Counted from the first letter of the stretch, positions 44,544 through 56,994 are shown. The stretch: 64,000 bases of DNA from Enterovirga rhinocerotis (GCF_004363955.1 NZ_SNZR01000013.1:968376-1032375); one strand, 5' to 3'. Notes: generated by a model from the letters alone, not told the origin. Numbers and translations: made by a program.

Positions 44544-45101
44544 TCAGAACTTGATGGCCGGCGGCGCGTCGAGCGCCTGCCGCTGCGTTTCGCCGAGATC
44601 GTAGAAGGTCTTCGGCTGGAACCCCATGCTCCGCGCGAAGAGGGCCGCGGGAAAGGCTTCGATGGCGGCGTTGTATTCGGACACGGCGTTGTTGAGGAAG
44701 CGGCGCGAAGCGGCGAGCTTGTTCTCGACGTCCATGAGCTGCTCCTGGAGCGTCTGGAAATTCGCGCTCGCCTTGAGGTCCGGATAGGCCTCCCCGAGGG
44801 CGATCAGCCGGCCGAGGGCGCCCGTGAGAGCCTGCTCGGTCTTGGCGGCGTCGGCGGGGTTCGACGCGCTCATCGCCGCGTTGCGGAGCTGGATGACCGA
44901 TTCGAGCGTGCCTTTCTCGTGGCTCGCATAGCCCTTCACGACCTCGACGAGGCTAGGCACGAGATCGTGCCGCTGCTTGAGCTGGACGTCGATATCGGCC
45001 TCGGCCTGGGCGGCCCGCTGCCGCATGGCCACCAGCCCGTTATAGGTCATGATCAGCCAGAGCACGGCCACCACGACGATACCAAGGACGACCCATTCCA
45101 T
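44544..45101 (-). CDS. LemA family protein
   Basis: A 185-residue protein with a single N-terminal membrane helix (about 3-20, VVLGIVVVAVLWLIMTYNG) and a helical-bundle domain carrying AEADIDVQLKQRHDLVPSLVEVVKGYA (in parts near 34-60) and a conserved FLNNAVSEYNAAIEAFPAAL near 140. LemA proteins are membrane-bound and of poorly defined function, often paired with an M48 protease or TPM-domain protein. Here the partner is the downstream M48 gene, so they probably form one unit. The start is ATG with GGGGC upstream. Confidence 0.93.
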   Translation of the reverse strand: MEWVVLGIVVVAVLWLIMTYNGLVAMRQRAAQAEADIDVQLKQRHDLVPSLVEVVKGYASHEKGTLESVIQLRNAAMSASNPADAAKTEQALTGALGRLIALGEAYPDLKASANFQTLQEQLMDVENKLAASRRFLNNAVSEYNAAIEAFPAALFARSMGFQPKTFYDLGETQRQALDAPPAIKF

Positions 45102-45218
45102 CGCTGCCCCTCCTGGCCGTCCGGCGGCCGCTTCGCGACGTCTATAGCGCGGCCGTCTTGCGCGCGTGTTTCGTCGGCGTGGGGAGCGCGGTCGACGGTC
45201 CTCCTCGCCCGAGACGGT

Positions 45219-45605
45219 TCAGAGCGACGCGGCGGGAAGGCCAAGCGCGGCCGCTGCGTGCAGGAGACGCGTATCGTAGCTCGCGAGTTCGACCGGGACG
45301 CCTCGCTCGCGCATCCGGTACGCCGTCGCCAGATGCAGGCCGTCGAGCGTCCGGACCGGAACCGGAAATGGGCTCAACGCCCGATCCAGAACCTCGCGCG
45401 ACATGTCGAGGAGGATGAGAGAATCCAGGATGTCCCGCGCTCTGGTGTGGTCGAAGAGGCCGCCGCGATAGACATGAAGGCGGTTCATCACCTCGTATTC
45501 CAGCAAGCGGCTTGCGAACAGGCGCTGCCGCCAGAAGCCGGCATCCGGTCGCCGCGTCTCCAGGAGGATCTCCGCCAAAGCGACCGAGCTGTCGAGATAG
45601 ATCAC
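45219..45605 (-). CDS. PIN-domain ribonuclease, VapC-like toxin
   Basis: A 128-residue PIN protein: the N-terminus VIYLDSSVALAEILLE holds the first acidic residue, the middle SRLLEYEVMNRL the second, and TLDGLHLATAYRMRERG plus ASYDTRL the others. It would cleave RNA when freed from its antitoxin. It starts at a GTG (45603-45605) overlapping the antitoxin stop by 4 nt, the standard arrangement of a phd/vapBC-type operon. The longer frame to 45776 is Arg-rich and is not used. It is flanked by carB and LemA. Confidence 0.87.
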   Translation of the reverse strand: MIYLDSSVALAEILLETRRPDAGFWRQRLFASRLLEYEVMNRLHVYRGGLFDHTRARDILDSLILLDMSREVLDRALSPFPVPVRTLDGLHLATAYRMRERGVPVELASYDTRLLHAAAALGLPAASL

Positions 45606-45904
45606 CTGTCTTCCCGGTCGCGCGCCAGATCCTCCATGAGGCGTTCGAACGTGATCGTGGGCTGGTCCGGCGGCCTTGGCCCCCGGTCCGGCAGCGGGCC
45701 ATGCCGTTTGGGTGGCGTCAGCCAGCCTTCGCGCGCTCCACGCGCCACGACGTCGTCTTCGGACGAGGCGCCGCATTGTTGCGGCGGCACCAGCTCCGCC
45801 ACCACCTTGTCGCGGTCTGTCACGAGCACGCGCTCCCCGCCGGCCGCCGCGTGGACATAGCGGCTGAGGTTGTTCTTCAGAGCCTTGATGCCGACGCGCC
45901 GCAT
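45602..45904 (-). CDS. Phd/YefM-family antitoxin
   Basis: A 100-residue protein starting MRRVGIKALKNNLSRYVHAA, which fits the Phd/YefM N-terminal DNA-binding fold (GIKALKNNLSRYV, then ERVLVTDRDKVVAELVP). The C-terminal part is polar and would wrap the PIN toxin. Its stop overlaps the toxin start by 4 nt. Upstream codons to 45931 are available, but the ATG at 45902-45904 begins the conserved region. The pair lies between carB and the LemA/M48 unit. Confidence 0.88.
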   Translation of the reverse strand: MRRVGIKALKNNLSRYVHAAAGGERVLVTDRDKVVAELVPPQQCGASSEDDVVARGAREGWLTPPKRHGPLPDRGPRPPDQPTITFERLMEDLARDREDR

Positions 45905-46007
45905 CGAAACAAGGTGGCCACCAGTAGCCACCCTGTCAAGAACAGGTGCGCCTCACCGCGAGGACCGGTTCCGGCTGGATGATCCTCGCCGATCCTCACA
46001 GGTTTGC

Positions 46008-49472
<3,465 letters not shown>

Positions 49473-49603
49473 GGGGACTCGCGGACGCGCCCGGCGGGCG
49501 CACGTCCTCGCGGGCGCACGTCCGTTCGGGTGGTGAAACTGGCTAAGCGGGCCATGTATCAGGGGCCGCAGGCGGGGGAAAGGTGGTGCGGGCCCGGCAG
49601 GCG

Positions 49604-51247
49604 CTATTGGACCAGCACCGCCTGGTCGCAGCGGGTTCCCTCGACCGTCACCTCGGCGATGCCGAGCTGGATGCCCAGGAGGGAGAGCGTGGCATCGAGA
49701 ACGCTGTCGATGGGGCCGGCCAGCCCCTGCAGCGTCGAGATGATGAGCGGCCGGACGACGAGCAGATCGAGCAGCGAGAACCCGTTCAGCTCGAGACGCA
49801 GGGTCGACAGGAGATGGCCCGTCAGCGAACCGAAGGGCTTCGAGGAGGCGACGCTGCGCGCCGTTCGGTTCGTGATGTCGCTTTCGGTGAAGGTCAGCGT
49901 GCGCGCGTGAGGGGCATCCCAGGTGGCCTGGGCGAACCCCGTAACGCTGAGGAGCGGCAGCGCCAGGATGCGGCCGCCGCCGCTGAAGGACGGCGAGGGA
50001 CGGGACGGGTCGATCGACGCCGTCGCGACATCCGCGACGGCGAGCTGGACCACGCCCGGTCTCGCTTCGACCGACACCGATCTCGTGCCGGCATCCGTCC
50101 AGGGGCAGGACACGGATACGAGCGTGCCGACGGCGGACGCAGCCTCGACGTAGACGGGGAGAGACAGTTTGCCGACCCCGACGAGATTGACCTTCGCTTC
50201 GATCAGAATCCGGGTCTGGGCCGTCCGGATCGTCGATTTTGGGCTGCCGACCGAGACGAGGCCCGAACTCTGTCGCTTCTCGCCGATCGAAACGGTGATG
50301 CGGGTCTCCAGCAATCCGGGAATCGACGGGCCGAGATCGATCGAGACCTGCCGAGCGCCGTTGGCGATCGCGGCTGCGTTGAGGATGGTCGCGAGGACGG
50401 GAATCGCGGGGCCCCCGCTCGTGAGGGCGCGCGGCGGGAGTGGGACGTCCCCGAAATTGATCAGCGAGGAGACCGGGATGTTGGCGACCGTGCTGCCCCC
50501 AAGGGCCCCCGAGAGCCGGCCGAGGACCTCCGCGGCGCTTCCTCCCGGGACGGTGGTGCGCAGGGCGGTCAGGACCTGGCCGAGCGAGACATTGGCGGAT
50601 GCGACCTCCTCGTAGCTGGCCGCCGTGATGTTGGCACGGAGCGCGAGGGCGTCGAGCAGTCCGGTCCCGTCCACGCGCGCATTGGCGAGGGCGTTGTAAT
50701 CCATCACCGTCAGGGAGATCGTCTGCCCGGTGAGTGCGCCGAGAAGGGCGTTGGCGATGCCGCCCTCGACCGACAGGAGCCGCGAGCCGAGGGTGAAGGA
50801 GGCGAGCTTCGCCGTCGCGCCGGTCGCGATCGCGTTGATCGGGTAGCTGGAGGGCAGGCCGAGAACGCGCGAGAAGGTCGTGCCGACGGTCGATGACAGG
50901 GCGACCCGCGCCGCGTTGATCGGGACCGCGTTGGCCACGAACCGGGCGGCGACCGCGGTCGTTGCCGTCGCGACATAGCTGCCGACCGTGACTTGCGCCG
51001 TCGGTGCCTGGGCCGAGAATCCGTTATCGGCCAGGCTGGTCCGGGCCGTCGCGGCGGCGGCGGCCGGATTGGCCGCGGCGAGAATGGCGGCGATGTCGAC
51101 GGCCGATTGCAGCTTTCGCTTGGCATTCCAGATGGTGATGAGGTCGAGCGCGAGCGCCGCGCTCGCGAAAATGGCGACGGCCGACGCGGCGAACAGGATC
51201 GTGACGGTGCCGCGCCTGTCACGGCGCCAGGTTTCGATCAGCCTCAT
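49604..51247 (-). CDS. TadG-like putative pilus-assembly protein
   Basis: A 547-residue protein with an N-terminal [15 protein letters not shown] leader and membrane segment (about 10-40), as in TadG-type proteins, followed by a long Ala/Thr/Val-rich, beta-type extracytoplasmic region without recognisable domains. The [18 protein letters not shown] stretch (near 44-61) is the conserved TadG helical part. Its ATG overlaps the stop of the TadE gene by 4 nt. Other tad genes (cpa, tadA-C) are absent, so the pair is an orphan or works with a distant locus. The last Cys-containing part ([10 protein letters not shown]) has only two Cys in the last 150 residues. Confidence 0.75.
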   Translation of the reverse strand: MRLIETWRRDRRGTVTILFAASAVAIFASAALALDLITIWNAKRKLQSAVDIAAILAAANPAAAAATARTSLADNGFSAQAPTAQVTVGSYVATATTAVAARFVANAVPINAARVALSSTVGTTFSRVLGLPSSYPINAIATGATAKLASFTLGSRLLSVEGGIANALLGALTGQTISLTVMDYNALANARVDGTGLLDALALRANITAASYEEVASANVSLGQVLTALRTTVPGGSAAEVLGRLSGALGGSTVANIPVSSLINFGDVPLPPRALTSGGPAIPVLATILNAAAIANGARQVSIDLGPSIPGLLETRITVSIGEKRQSSGLVSVGSPKSTIRTAQTRILIEAKVNLVGVGKLSLPVYVEAASAVGTLVSVSCPWTDAGTRSVSVEARPGVVQLAVADVATASIDPSRPSPSFSGGGRILALPLLSVTGFAQATWDAPHARTLTFTESDITNRTARSVASSKPFGSLTGHLLSTLRLELNGFSLLDLLVVRPLIISTLQGLAGPIDSVLDATLSLLGIQLGIAEVTVEGTRCDQAVLVQ

Positions 51248-51699
51248 AGCCCGCCTCGCCTCACCCGGGCCGACTTGGTCAGGACCAGGTTCGGGACGGG
51301 GATGATCTCGGCCAGCGGGGCGATCCCGAGCACGCGGGCGTCGAAGCTGAGGGAGACGATGTAGACGTAGGGATCGGCGGCATCGGTGCCGAATTGCAGG
51401 GTCACGTGCTCGGCGCGCAGAAGGGACGGCGGCGCCAGCGCCAGGGAGACGGAGCGGCGGGCGAGTTCCCGGCGCTCGGCGTCGCTCAAACCCGCGACGG
51501 AGGCGCGTGCGGCCTCCGCTGCGATCTGCTGAAGAGAATGGGCGGCCGCGAAGTAGAGCCCATACGCGATGATGCCGAACAGCATCACGATCAGGATGGG
51601 CGAGACGAGGGCGAACTCGACGGCCGACGCGCCGGCGTTGCACCGCACAATGCGTCTTGCGGTTCTGAAAAGCAGTTCTCTGCTGTCTACGAGGGTCAA
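51244..51699 (-). CDS. TadE-like pseudopilin-family protein
   Basis: A 151-residue protein with the TadE leader: a basic stretch (RTARRIVRCNAG) followed by the GASAVEFALVSPILIVMLFGII motif in pieces (AVEFALVSP near 26-34) and a hydrophobic helix. The Glu-containing ASAVEF site is typical of prepilin-like processing. It starts at a TTG (51697-51699) as no ATG or GTG precedes the conserved part. The coding end overlaps the TadG start by 4 nt. The 291 nt upstream to the DUF1269 gene include AT-rich sequence and probably its promoter. Confidence 0.8.
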   Translation of the reverse strand: MTLVDSRELLFRTARRIVRCNAGASAVEFALVSPILIVMLFGIIAYGLYFAAAHSLQQIAAEAARASVAGLSDAERRELARRSVSLALAPPSLLRAEHVTLQFGTDAADPYVYIVSLSFDARVLGIAPLAEIIPVPNLVLTKSARVRRGGL

Positions 51700-51990
51700 T
51701 TCTTAACCCCGCGCCATGCCGTGAAGCTGAAGGATCGGTCTGGCAGATTGAAACTTCGTAAACGACTTCGTAGACTTGAGATATATTTCCGCCCGAAGCT
51801 GTCGAGGCGTGCGCGGGGAGTGCGAAGTTGTCGAAAATGATCCGATAATCCGACGCTTTCGCTGCCGCGTTCGCTCCGTTCCGACCATGCGCCACGGTCG
51901 CGGCGCGCCGACGTTTCCCACCGTCGTCCGATCTGCGATACTCGTCCGGGAGGCCGAACGGGCCTTCCGGTGGATCACTAGGAGCGCTGG

Positions 51991-52500
51991 ATGTCTGATC
52001 TCGTTGTCGTCGTTTATCCGACCGAACAGAAGGCGGAGGAGATCCGCCAGCGGCTCTTCGAACTCCAGAAAGAGTATCTCATCCAGATCGGCGACGCGGT
52101 CATCGGGACGAAGACCGAGAGCGGGCACGTCAAGCTGAATCAGCTGATGAACACGACCGCCGTCGGAGCCGTGTCCGGCGGCTTCTGGGGGCTTCTGATC
52201 GGGACTCTGTTCCTGATGCCGCTCGTCGGCGCTGCGGTCGGCGCGGCCTCCGGCGCGCTCGGCGGGGCGCTGTCCGATTTCGGCATCGACGACGCGTTCA
52301 TGAAGAATCTCGGCGAGACGCTTCAGCCCGGCAACGCGGCGCTCTTCGTGCTCGTGCAGAGTGTGACCGGCGACAAGGTGCTCGAGCATCTGCGGGGCAC
52401 CGGCGGCGTTGTCCTGAAGACCTCGCTCGACCACAGCAAGGAGCAGGCCCTGCGCGATGCGCTCGCCGGGCAGCCGCTCGCGGCGCCGTCCGCAGCCTGA
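51991..52500 (+). CDS. DUF1269 domain membrane protein
   Basis: A 169-residue protein matching DUF1269: SDLVVVVYPTEQKAEEIRQRL (in parts near 2-22), an LNQLMNTTAVGAVSGGFWGLLIGTLFL-type Gly-rich hairpin (near 48-75) and a C-terminal VTGDKVLEHLRGTGGVVLKTSL in pieces. Two glycine-zipper-like segments suggest membrane insertion. The function of the family is unknown; it is often stress-associated. The gene reads away from the TadE/TadG pair, with a 291-nt divergent promoter region. A GGAGCG ribosome binding site precedes the ATG. Confidence 0.88.
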   Translation: MSDLVVVVYPTEQKAEEIRQRLFELQKEYLIQIGDAVIGTKTESGHVKLNQLMNTTAVGAVSGGFWGLLIGTLFLMPLVGAAVGAASGALGGALSDFGIDDAFMKNLGETLQPGNAALFVLVQSVTGDKVLEHLRGTGGVVLKTSLDHSKEQALRDALAGQPLAAPSAA

Positions 52501-52598
52501 TCAGGCTGATCGGCCCGGGGCGTGGCCGGGCCATCTGGCTGTCTTCTCCTGAAGTGCTTGGCGAAGCCGGGCTGCGAAGGGGCCGGTGCCTCCTCTCC

Positions 52599-53030
52599 TC
52601 AGGATGAGGGCGGGAGGCCCGTGACGGGTTCCGAAGCGTCGGCGGGGCCGGCGCGGCGTGCGGGTTTGAAGAGCCCGCTGCCCTTGGCGACGAGGGCATC
52701 GTCCTCCTCGCACCGGACCTCCGATTCGACGAACAGGATCGATCGCCCCGCGCGCACGACGCGGCCTATGCCGATGAGCGTGCCCCGGCCCGGCGCGAGG
52801 AAGGCGATCTGCATGTCGAGGGTCATGACGGGACAGCCGATCTGCGTCCGGCAGGCGGTCCCCATGGCGATGTCGAGCAGCGTCGCGACGAGGCCGCCAT
52901 GCGCGATGCCGATATTGTTGAGGTGGTGGGGCTGGGGGCGCACGCGCAGCCGCGTCGTGCCGTCGACGACGCCGATCTCCTCGATGCCGCAATGGTCGGC
53001 GAAGGGAATGGTGGCTCCGAAGATCGTCAT
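52599..53030 (-). CDS. PaaI-family hotdog thioesterase
   Basis: A 143-residue hotdog protein: RVRPQPHHLNNIGIAHGGLVATLLDIAMG (in parts near 30-58) contains the catalytic-type HGG turn, and a C-terminal hotdog strand lies near LIGIGRVVRAGRSI. Thioesterases of this family hydrolyse acyl-CoA esters; the substrate is not predicted. It is cytoplasmic and convergent with the DUF1269 gene. Upstream is the GST gene on the opposite strand, so the 98-nt gap holds both promoters. Confidence 0.88.
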   Translation of the reverse strand: MTIFGATIPFADHCGIEEIGVVDGTTRLRVRPQPHHLNNIGIAHGGLVATLLDIAMGTACRTQIGCPVMTLDMQIAFLAPGRGTLIGIGRVVRAGRSILFVESEVRCEEDDALVAKGSGLFKPARRAGPADASEPVTGLPPSS

Positions 53031-53128
53031 TCAGCGTCCTGTCGTGGCGGGAGCCGCTTGATGGGCGATGCGGTTGGGTGTTTCAAGCAAGGGCCGCAGA
53101 GGCCGGCGCCAGGAGCTCGACAGTCCCG

Positions 53129-53734
53129 ATGAAGCTGCATCACTCCCCATCGTCACCCTTCGTTCGCAAGGTGATGGTCGTCGCCCATGAACTCGGCCTC
53201 GCGGACCGGATCGAGATCGTCAAAACCACGGCTCACCCGATCGACCGCAACGATGCGATCCGGGTGGAGAACCCGCTCGGCCAGGTGCCGACCCTGACGC
53301 TCGCGGATGGCCGCGCGCTCTACGACAGCCGGGTGATCTGCGAATACCTCGACGCGACGGCCGGCGGAGCCCTCTTCGGGACCGGGGATGCGCGCTGGCG
53401 CGCCATCACCGAGCAGGCCCTGGCCGACGGCCTCCTCGGGGCGGCGCTGCTGACCCGCTACGAGATGACGCTGCGGTCGGATAGCGGCCGGTTCGACGCC
53501 TGGATCCAGGGCCAGATGGCCAAGGTCGAGGATGCGCTCGACCGGTTCGAGGCGATCCTCGCCGATGCCGGCGACCGGCTCGACATCGGCACGATCACGA
53601 TCGGCTGCGGGCTCGGCTATCTCGATTTCCGCTTCGCCGATCTCGGCTGGCGCGAGGGCCGTCCGGCTGCGTCCGGCTGGTTCGAGCGCTTCGGCGCACG
53701 GCCCTCCATGGTCGCCACGGATCCGGCCTCCTGA
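53129..53734 (+). CDS. Glutathione S-transferase family protein
   Basis: A 201-residue GST. The N-terminal thioredoxin-like domain has the catalytic SPSSPFVRK (Ser near 6-9) and NPLGQVPTLTLADG (near 51-64), then DSRVICEYLD (near 70-79). The C-terminal domain is all-helical. It conjugates glutathione to electrophiles or acts as a reductase. The ATG at 53129 has no strong ribosome binding site, but the upstream frame from 53078 lacks GST sequence. It ends 1 nt before the ATG of the hydratase gene, so the two are probably co-translated. Confidence 0.9.
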   Translation: MKLHHSPSSPFVRKVMVVAHELGLADRIEIVKTTAHPIDRNDAIRVENPLGQVPTLTLADGRALYDSRVICEYLDATAGGALFGTGDARWRAITEQALADGLLGAALLTRYEMTLRSDSGRFDAWIQGQMAKVEDALDRFEAILADAGDRLDIGTITIGCGLGYLDFRFADLGWREGRPAASGWFERFGARPSMVATDPAS

Positions 53735-53735
53735 C

Positions 53736-54470
53736 ATGACCGACTTCGCCCCCGCTTCGGCCGCCGAGGCCCTCCTGGCCGCACGGCGCGACCGCAACCC
53801 GATCCCGATCCCCGTCACCGGTCCGCGCGACGAGGCGGAGGCCTACGCCGTCCAGGACGAAGTCGCGCGGGGGCTCGGCGCTCCCGGCGCCTGGAAGGTG
53901 GGCGGCGGCGCGGCCGCGCCCATCGCGCAGGGCCTCGTCCGGCCCTCGCCCTGCCGCTGGCCGGGTGGGGAGTTCATCCGGCGCGGCATCGAGGCGGAGA
54001 TCGCCTTCCGGATCGGACGCGATCTCGCGACCGATGGCAGGATGCCCTCGCGGGACGAGATCCGTGCGGCCATCGGCTCGGTCCATGCCGCGATCGAGAT
54101 CGCCGACAGCCGCTTCGATACCTGGCCCTCGCAGGCCAAGCTCTGGGCGCTCGCCGACAACATGAGCAATGGCGGCTTCGTGCACGCGCCGGAAGGTCTG
54201 CCCTATGACGGCCGGCCTCTCGGCCGCCACCAGGTGACGGTCACGGCCGATGGCCGCGAGGTCTTCGCGGCCGAGGGGGTCAATGCCGGCGGCGAGCCGT
54301 TCGAGCTTCTGGTCCAGCTCGTCGGCCTCAGCCGCACGCGCGGCGGCGTGCAGGCCGGCTGCTACGTCACGACCGGCTCGCTCTGCGGCATCGTCTTCGT
54401 CGAGCCTTCGGCTGCGGTCGTGGCCGAGATCGCGGGGTTCGGCCGGGTGGAGATCGATTTCGGGGCGTAG
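53736..54470 (+). CDS. 2-keto-4-pentenoate hydratase-like protein (MhpD/FAH fold)
   Basis: A 244-residue protein related to MhpD and the C-terminal fold of fumarylacetoacetate hydrolase. The conserved helices and metal site are seen in VGGGAAAPIAQG-like sequence (near 48), IEAEIAFRIGRDL (near 88) and HAAIEIADSRF (near 118). Such enzymes hydrate or decarboxylate small 2-keto acids in aromatic catabolism. Its ATG directly follows the GST stop, so a catabolic or detoxifying two-gene unit is likely. It ends 63 nt before the converging Bug gene. Confidence 0.85.
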   Translation: MTDFAPASAAEALLAARRDRNPIPIPVTGPRDEAEAYAVQDEVARGLGAPGAWKVGGGAAAPIAQGLVRPSPCRWPGGEFIRRGIEAEIAFRIGRDLATDGRMPSRDEIRAAIGSVHAAIEIADSRFDTWPSQAKLWALADNMSNGGFVHAPEGLPYDGRPLGRHQVTVTADGREVFAAEGVNAGGEPFELLVQLVGLSRTRGGVQAGCYVTTGSLCGIVFVEPSAAVVAEIAGFGRVEIDFGA

Positions 54471-54495
54471 GGTAGGAGCCCGATACTTGCCCTTA

Positions 54496-54508
54496 CCTCC
54501 GGGGGAGG
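54496..54508. repeat. Short CCTCC/GGAGG hairpin
   Basis: CCTCC (54496-54500) and GGAGG (54504-54508) with a 3-nt loop lie between the converging hydratase and Bug genes. Sequence flanking it matches the CCCTCCCC-type repeats at 34.8 and 55.6 kb, so it is probably a short relic or terminator. Confidence 0.4.
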
Positions 54509-54532
54509 GTGGGCGTCAGGCCCTGGCACAGG

Positions 54533-55507
54533 TCACTGCACCTGCGCGCCGGAGATCTCGACGAGCTTCTTCCACTTGACGAGTTCCGCTTCGATGAAGG
54601 CGCGGAACTCGTCCGGAGTGTTGCCGACGGGCTCCGAGCCCTGCTTGGCGAGTTTCGCCTTGAGATCGTCCGAGCGCAGGGAGGCGACGGCCTCCTTGTT
54701 GACGCGCTCGACGATGTCCTTCGGCAGTTTCGCCGGGCCGAGGAGCCCGTTCCAGAGCGCGACCTCGTAGCCCGGCAGCCGCTCGCCGATGGCGGGGGCG
54801 TTCGGCAGGAGAGGGGAGCGCTTGGCCGTCGTGACGCCGAGCGCCTTCAGCCTGCCGTCCTCGACGTGCTGCAGCACCTCGACGAGCGGCGCGAACAGCA
54901 CCTGGATGTTGCCCGCAAGAAGGTCGGTCACGGCCGGCGCGCCGCCACGATAGGGGGCATGCGTCATGCGGATGCCGGCAAGCGATTTGAACAGCTCCGC
55001 CGACAGGTGCTGCGAGGAGCCGTTTCCGGCCGAGCCGTATGTCAGCTTGTCGGGATTGGCCTTCGCATAGGCGACCAGCTCGTCGATCGTCGTCGCGGGC
55101 ACGCTCGGATGGATGACGAGCAGGTTGGGGATGAAGGCCGTGAGCGTGATCGGCGCAAAATCCTTCCGCACGTCGAAGGGCAGCGACTTGTAGAGGCTCG
55201 GGTTGGTCGCGTGCGTCGTGCTCGTCGTGAGCAGGAGCGTGTAGCCGTCGGGCTCGGCCTTCGCGACCGCGTCCGCGCCGATATTGCCGCCGGCGCCGCC
55301 CCGGTTCTCGACGATCACCTGCTGCCCGAGCCGCTCCGAGAGAGCCTGGGCGATGAGGCGCGCAGTGACGTCGGTCGAGCCCCCCGCGGCGAAGCCGACG
55401 ACGAGCTTGATGGGTCGGCTGGGCCAGGGCGCCTGGGCCTCGGCGGCAAAGGCCGCGACCAGGGCCGCGCAGGCGAGAGCGGTCCGGAACAGGCTCGAAC
55501 GGCGCAT
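54533..55507 (-). CDS. Bug-family tripartite tricarboxylate transporter binding protein
   Basis: A 324-residue periplasmic binding protein with a signal peptide (about 1-27, ending AEAQA) and the Bug hallmarks: PWPSRPIKLVVGFAAGGSTDVTAR (in parts near 29-52), VENRGGAGGNIGADAVAKA (near 72-90) and YGSAGNGSSQHLS (near 155). Bug proteins bind carboxylates and related molecules and usually work with TctA/TctB membrane subunits; these are absent here. It lies next to the TPP decarboxylase genes across a palindromic repeat, on the same strand; a shared role in a keto-acid or sulfonate pathway is possible. Confidence 0.92.
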   Translation of the reverse strand: MRRSSLFRTALACAALVAAFAAEAQAPWPSRPIKLVVGFAAGGSTDVTARLIAQALSERLGQQVIVENRGGAGGNIGADAVAKAEPDGYTLLLTTSTTHATNPSLYKSLPFDVRKDFAPITLTAFIPNLLVIHPSVPATTIDELVAYAKANPDKLTYGSAGNGSSQHLSAELFKSLAGIRMTHAPYRGGAPAVTDLLAGNIQVLFAPLVEVLQHVEDGRLKALGVTTAKRSPLLPNAPAIGERLPGYEVALWNGLLGPAKLPKDIVERVNKEAVASLRSDDLKAKLAKQGSEPVGNTPDEFRAFIEAELVKWKKLVEISGAQVQ

Positions 55508-55568
55508 CCTCTTTCCTCCCTTTCGGCCGCGGGTGTTTTCACCCTGCGGCAGTCACATCGGGGTCGAT

Positions 55569-55608
55569 CCCTCCCCTTCGGGGGAGGGCGGGTCGGCGCC
55601 AGCCGACC
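55569..55608. repeat. Double hairpin palindromic repeat
   Basis: A perfect 8-bp hairpin with a TTCG tetraloop, CCCTCCCC-TTCG-GGGGAGGG (55569-55588), is followed by GGTCGGC-GCCA-GCCGACC (55591-55608), and then by GGGGTGGGGTGG as in the element at 34.7 kb. It lies between the Bug gene and the TPP decarboxylase genes. Confidence 0.75.
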
Positions 55609-55712
55609 GGGGTGGGGTGGCGCCTCGGCCGAGGTCCCCATCCCGGCTCGAAGCTCCGCTTCAACCCGGGCCCGCCCTTGAGGGAGGGACCGGGCGCGCG
55701 GAGCCCGCCGCC

Positions 55713-56324
55713 TCAGTTGTACAAGGCCTCGTTCCCCAGCACCGACTGCCGGAAGCGCGTCGTCAGGATGACGCCGTCGGACGGAGGCAGGACGAAGGGG
55801 AGGGCCTCGGGGTCGATCTTCACGGTTGCGAAGACCGGCCCCTCGCCCTCGTAGACGGCGCGGCGCAGGCCCGCGATTTCGGCCTCGGTCTTGACGGTGA
55901 GGCAGGTCGGGATGGCGCAGCCCTTGGCGACCGCGGTGAGGTCGACCCCCGCTGCGGTATGGGTCTTCTGCATGCCGGTCTCGCCGTAGCGCTCGTTGTC
56001 GAGCACGACGACCGAGAGGTTGCGCGGCTTCTGGGCGCCGACCGTGGCGAGCGCGCCGAGGCTCATCAGCATCTCGCCGTCACCGGCGAAGACGATGACG
56101 CGGCGGTTCGGCTGAGCGATGGCGAGGCCGAGCCCCATCATCACCGAGGCCGCCATGGCGCCCCAGAGCGGGAAATTGTTCGGATGATCGCCGACGGCGG
56201 TGATGTCCCAGTTCGGCGCCCCGAGGCTGGCGACGCAGAGGAGATCGCCACGGTCCCGCAGGAGTTCGCCGATCACGGCACGGCGGTGAAGGAGGTTGGA
56301 AGACGACACCATGGGGGAGGTCAT
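55713..56324 (-). CDS. TPP-dependent decarboxylase, C-terminal (beta) subunit, ComE-like
   Basis: A 203-residue subunit with the TPP/Mg motif VIVFAGDGEMLMSLGALATV (in parts near 77-95) and the partner phrase VVLDNERYGETGMQKTH (near 109-125). This is the beta half of sulfopyruvate/phosphonopyruvate decarboxylase-type enzymes, which are split into two short subunits. The ATG at 56322-56324 overlaps the alpha stop by 4 nt. The substrate may be sulfopyruvate, phosphonopyruvate or another 3-substituted pyruvate; no ppm or comA-C genes are near, so this cannot be settled. Confidence 0.85.
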   Translation of the reverse strand: MTSPMVSSSNLLHRRAVIGELLRDRGDLLCVASLGAPNWDITAVGDHPNNFPLWGAMAASVMMGLGLAIAQPNRRVIVFAGDGEMLMSLGALATVGAQKPRNLSVVVLDNERYGETGMQKTHTAAGVDLTAVAKGCAIPTCLTVKTEAEIAGLRRAVYEGEGPVFATVKIDPEALPFVLPPSDGVILTTRFRQSVLGNEALYN

Positions 56325-56878
56325 TTCTGGGCCATCTCCTTGAAGTTCTTTGCGCCGAGTACGTTCTGGCCGATCAGGACCGCGACCGGTCGCCAGGTGT
56401 TGAAGGCCAGATGGGCCGCGCCCGCGACCGTGCGGGTGACGTCCTCGGGCTTGTCGGCGCGGCGGATGATGACGCCCATCGACTCGAGGGCCGGCTGCGT
56501 GCCCTGGCCCATCGGCACCTGCCAGGGATTGAACTCGCCGAACTCGCCCCGCATCGTGACGAGCATCAGCAGCGGCATCCGGCAGATGTTCGGCAGCGAC
56601 AGCATGTTGATGCAGTTGCCGACGCCCGAGCTCTGGAGCAGCAGCACGCCCTTCTGGCCGCCGAGCCAGGCACCGGCCAGCATCGCGATGCCTTCCTCCT
56701 CGGTCGTCAGCGACACGACGCGAACGGAATTGTCGGCCTCGAAGGACTTGATCAGGCGGGTATGCCCGGCATCCGGGACGAGCGCGACCTGCTGGACGCC
56801 CACCTCCTTGAGGACCTGATAGATCTCGTCCGGCCAAGTCGGATTGGCGCTGACTGCTTTGATACTGCCGATCGACAC
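56321..56878 (-). CDS. TPP-dependent decarboxylase, N-terminal (alpha) subunit, ComD-like
   Basis: A 185-residue subunit carrying the pyrimidine-binding half of a TPP enzyme: the N-terminus of the real protein begins VSIGSIKAVSANPTWP, and a conserved Glu is in VVSLTTEEEGIAMLAGA (near 60-75), followed by LLLQSSGVGNCINML. Together with the beta subunit it forms a heteromeric decarboxylase of 2-oxo acids. The GTG at 56876-56878 has AGGGAG 6 nt upstream and is preferred over the earlier ATG at 56929. The start region abuts a repeat-rich gap. Confidence 0.83.
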   Translation of the reverse strand: MSIGSIKAVSANPTWPDEIYQVLKEVGVQQVALVPDAGHTRLIKSFEADNSVRVVSLTTEEEGIAMLAGAWLGGQKGVLLLQSSGVGNCINMLSLPNICRMPLLMLVTMRGEFGEFNPWQVPMGQGTQPALESMGVIIRRADKPEDVTRTVAGAAHLAFNTWRPVAVLIGQNVLGAKNFKEMAQK

Positions 56879-56994
56879 GCTTCTCTCCCTATTCCGGCCG
56901 CTTATCCGTCGGCCTTGGTTGTCCGTCAATCTGACAATCGGGGCTTTTGGACCTGCTTGGCCGGACAGGCGAATTCGAAACAGGAAACACGCCG

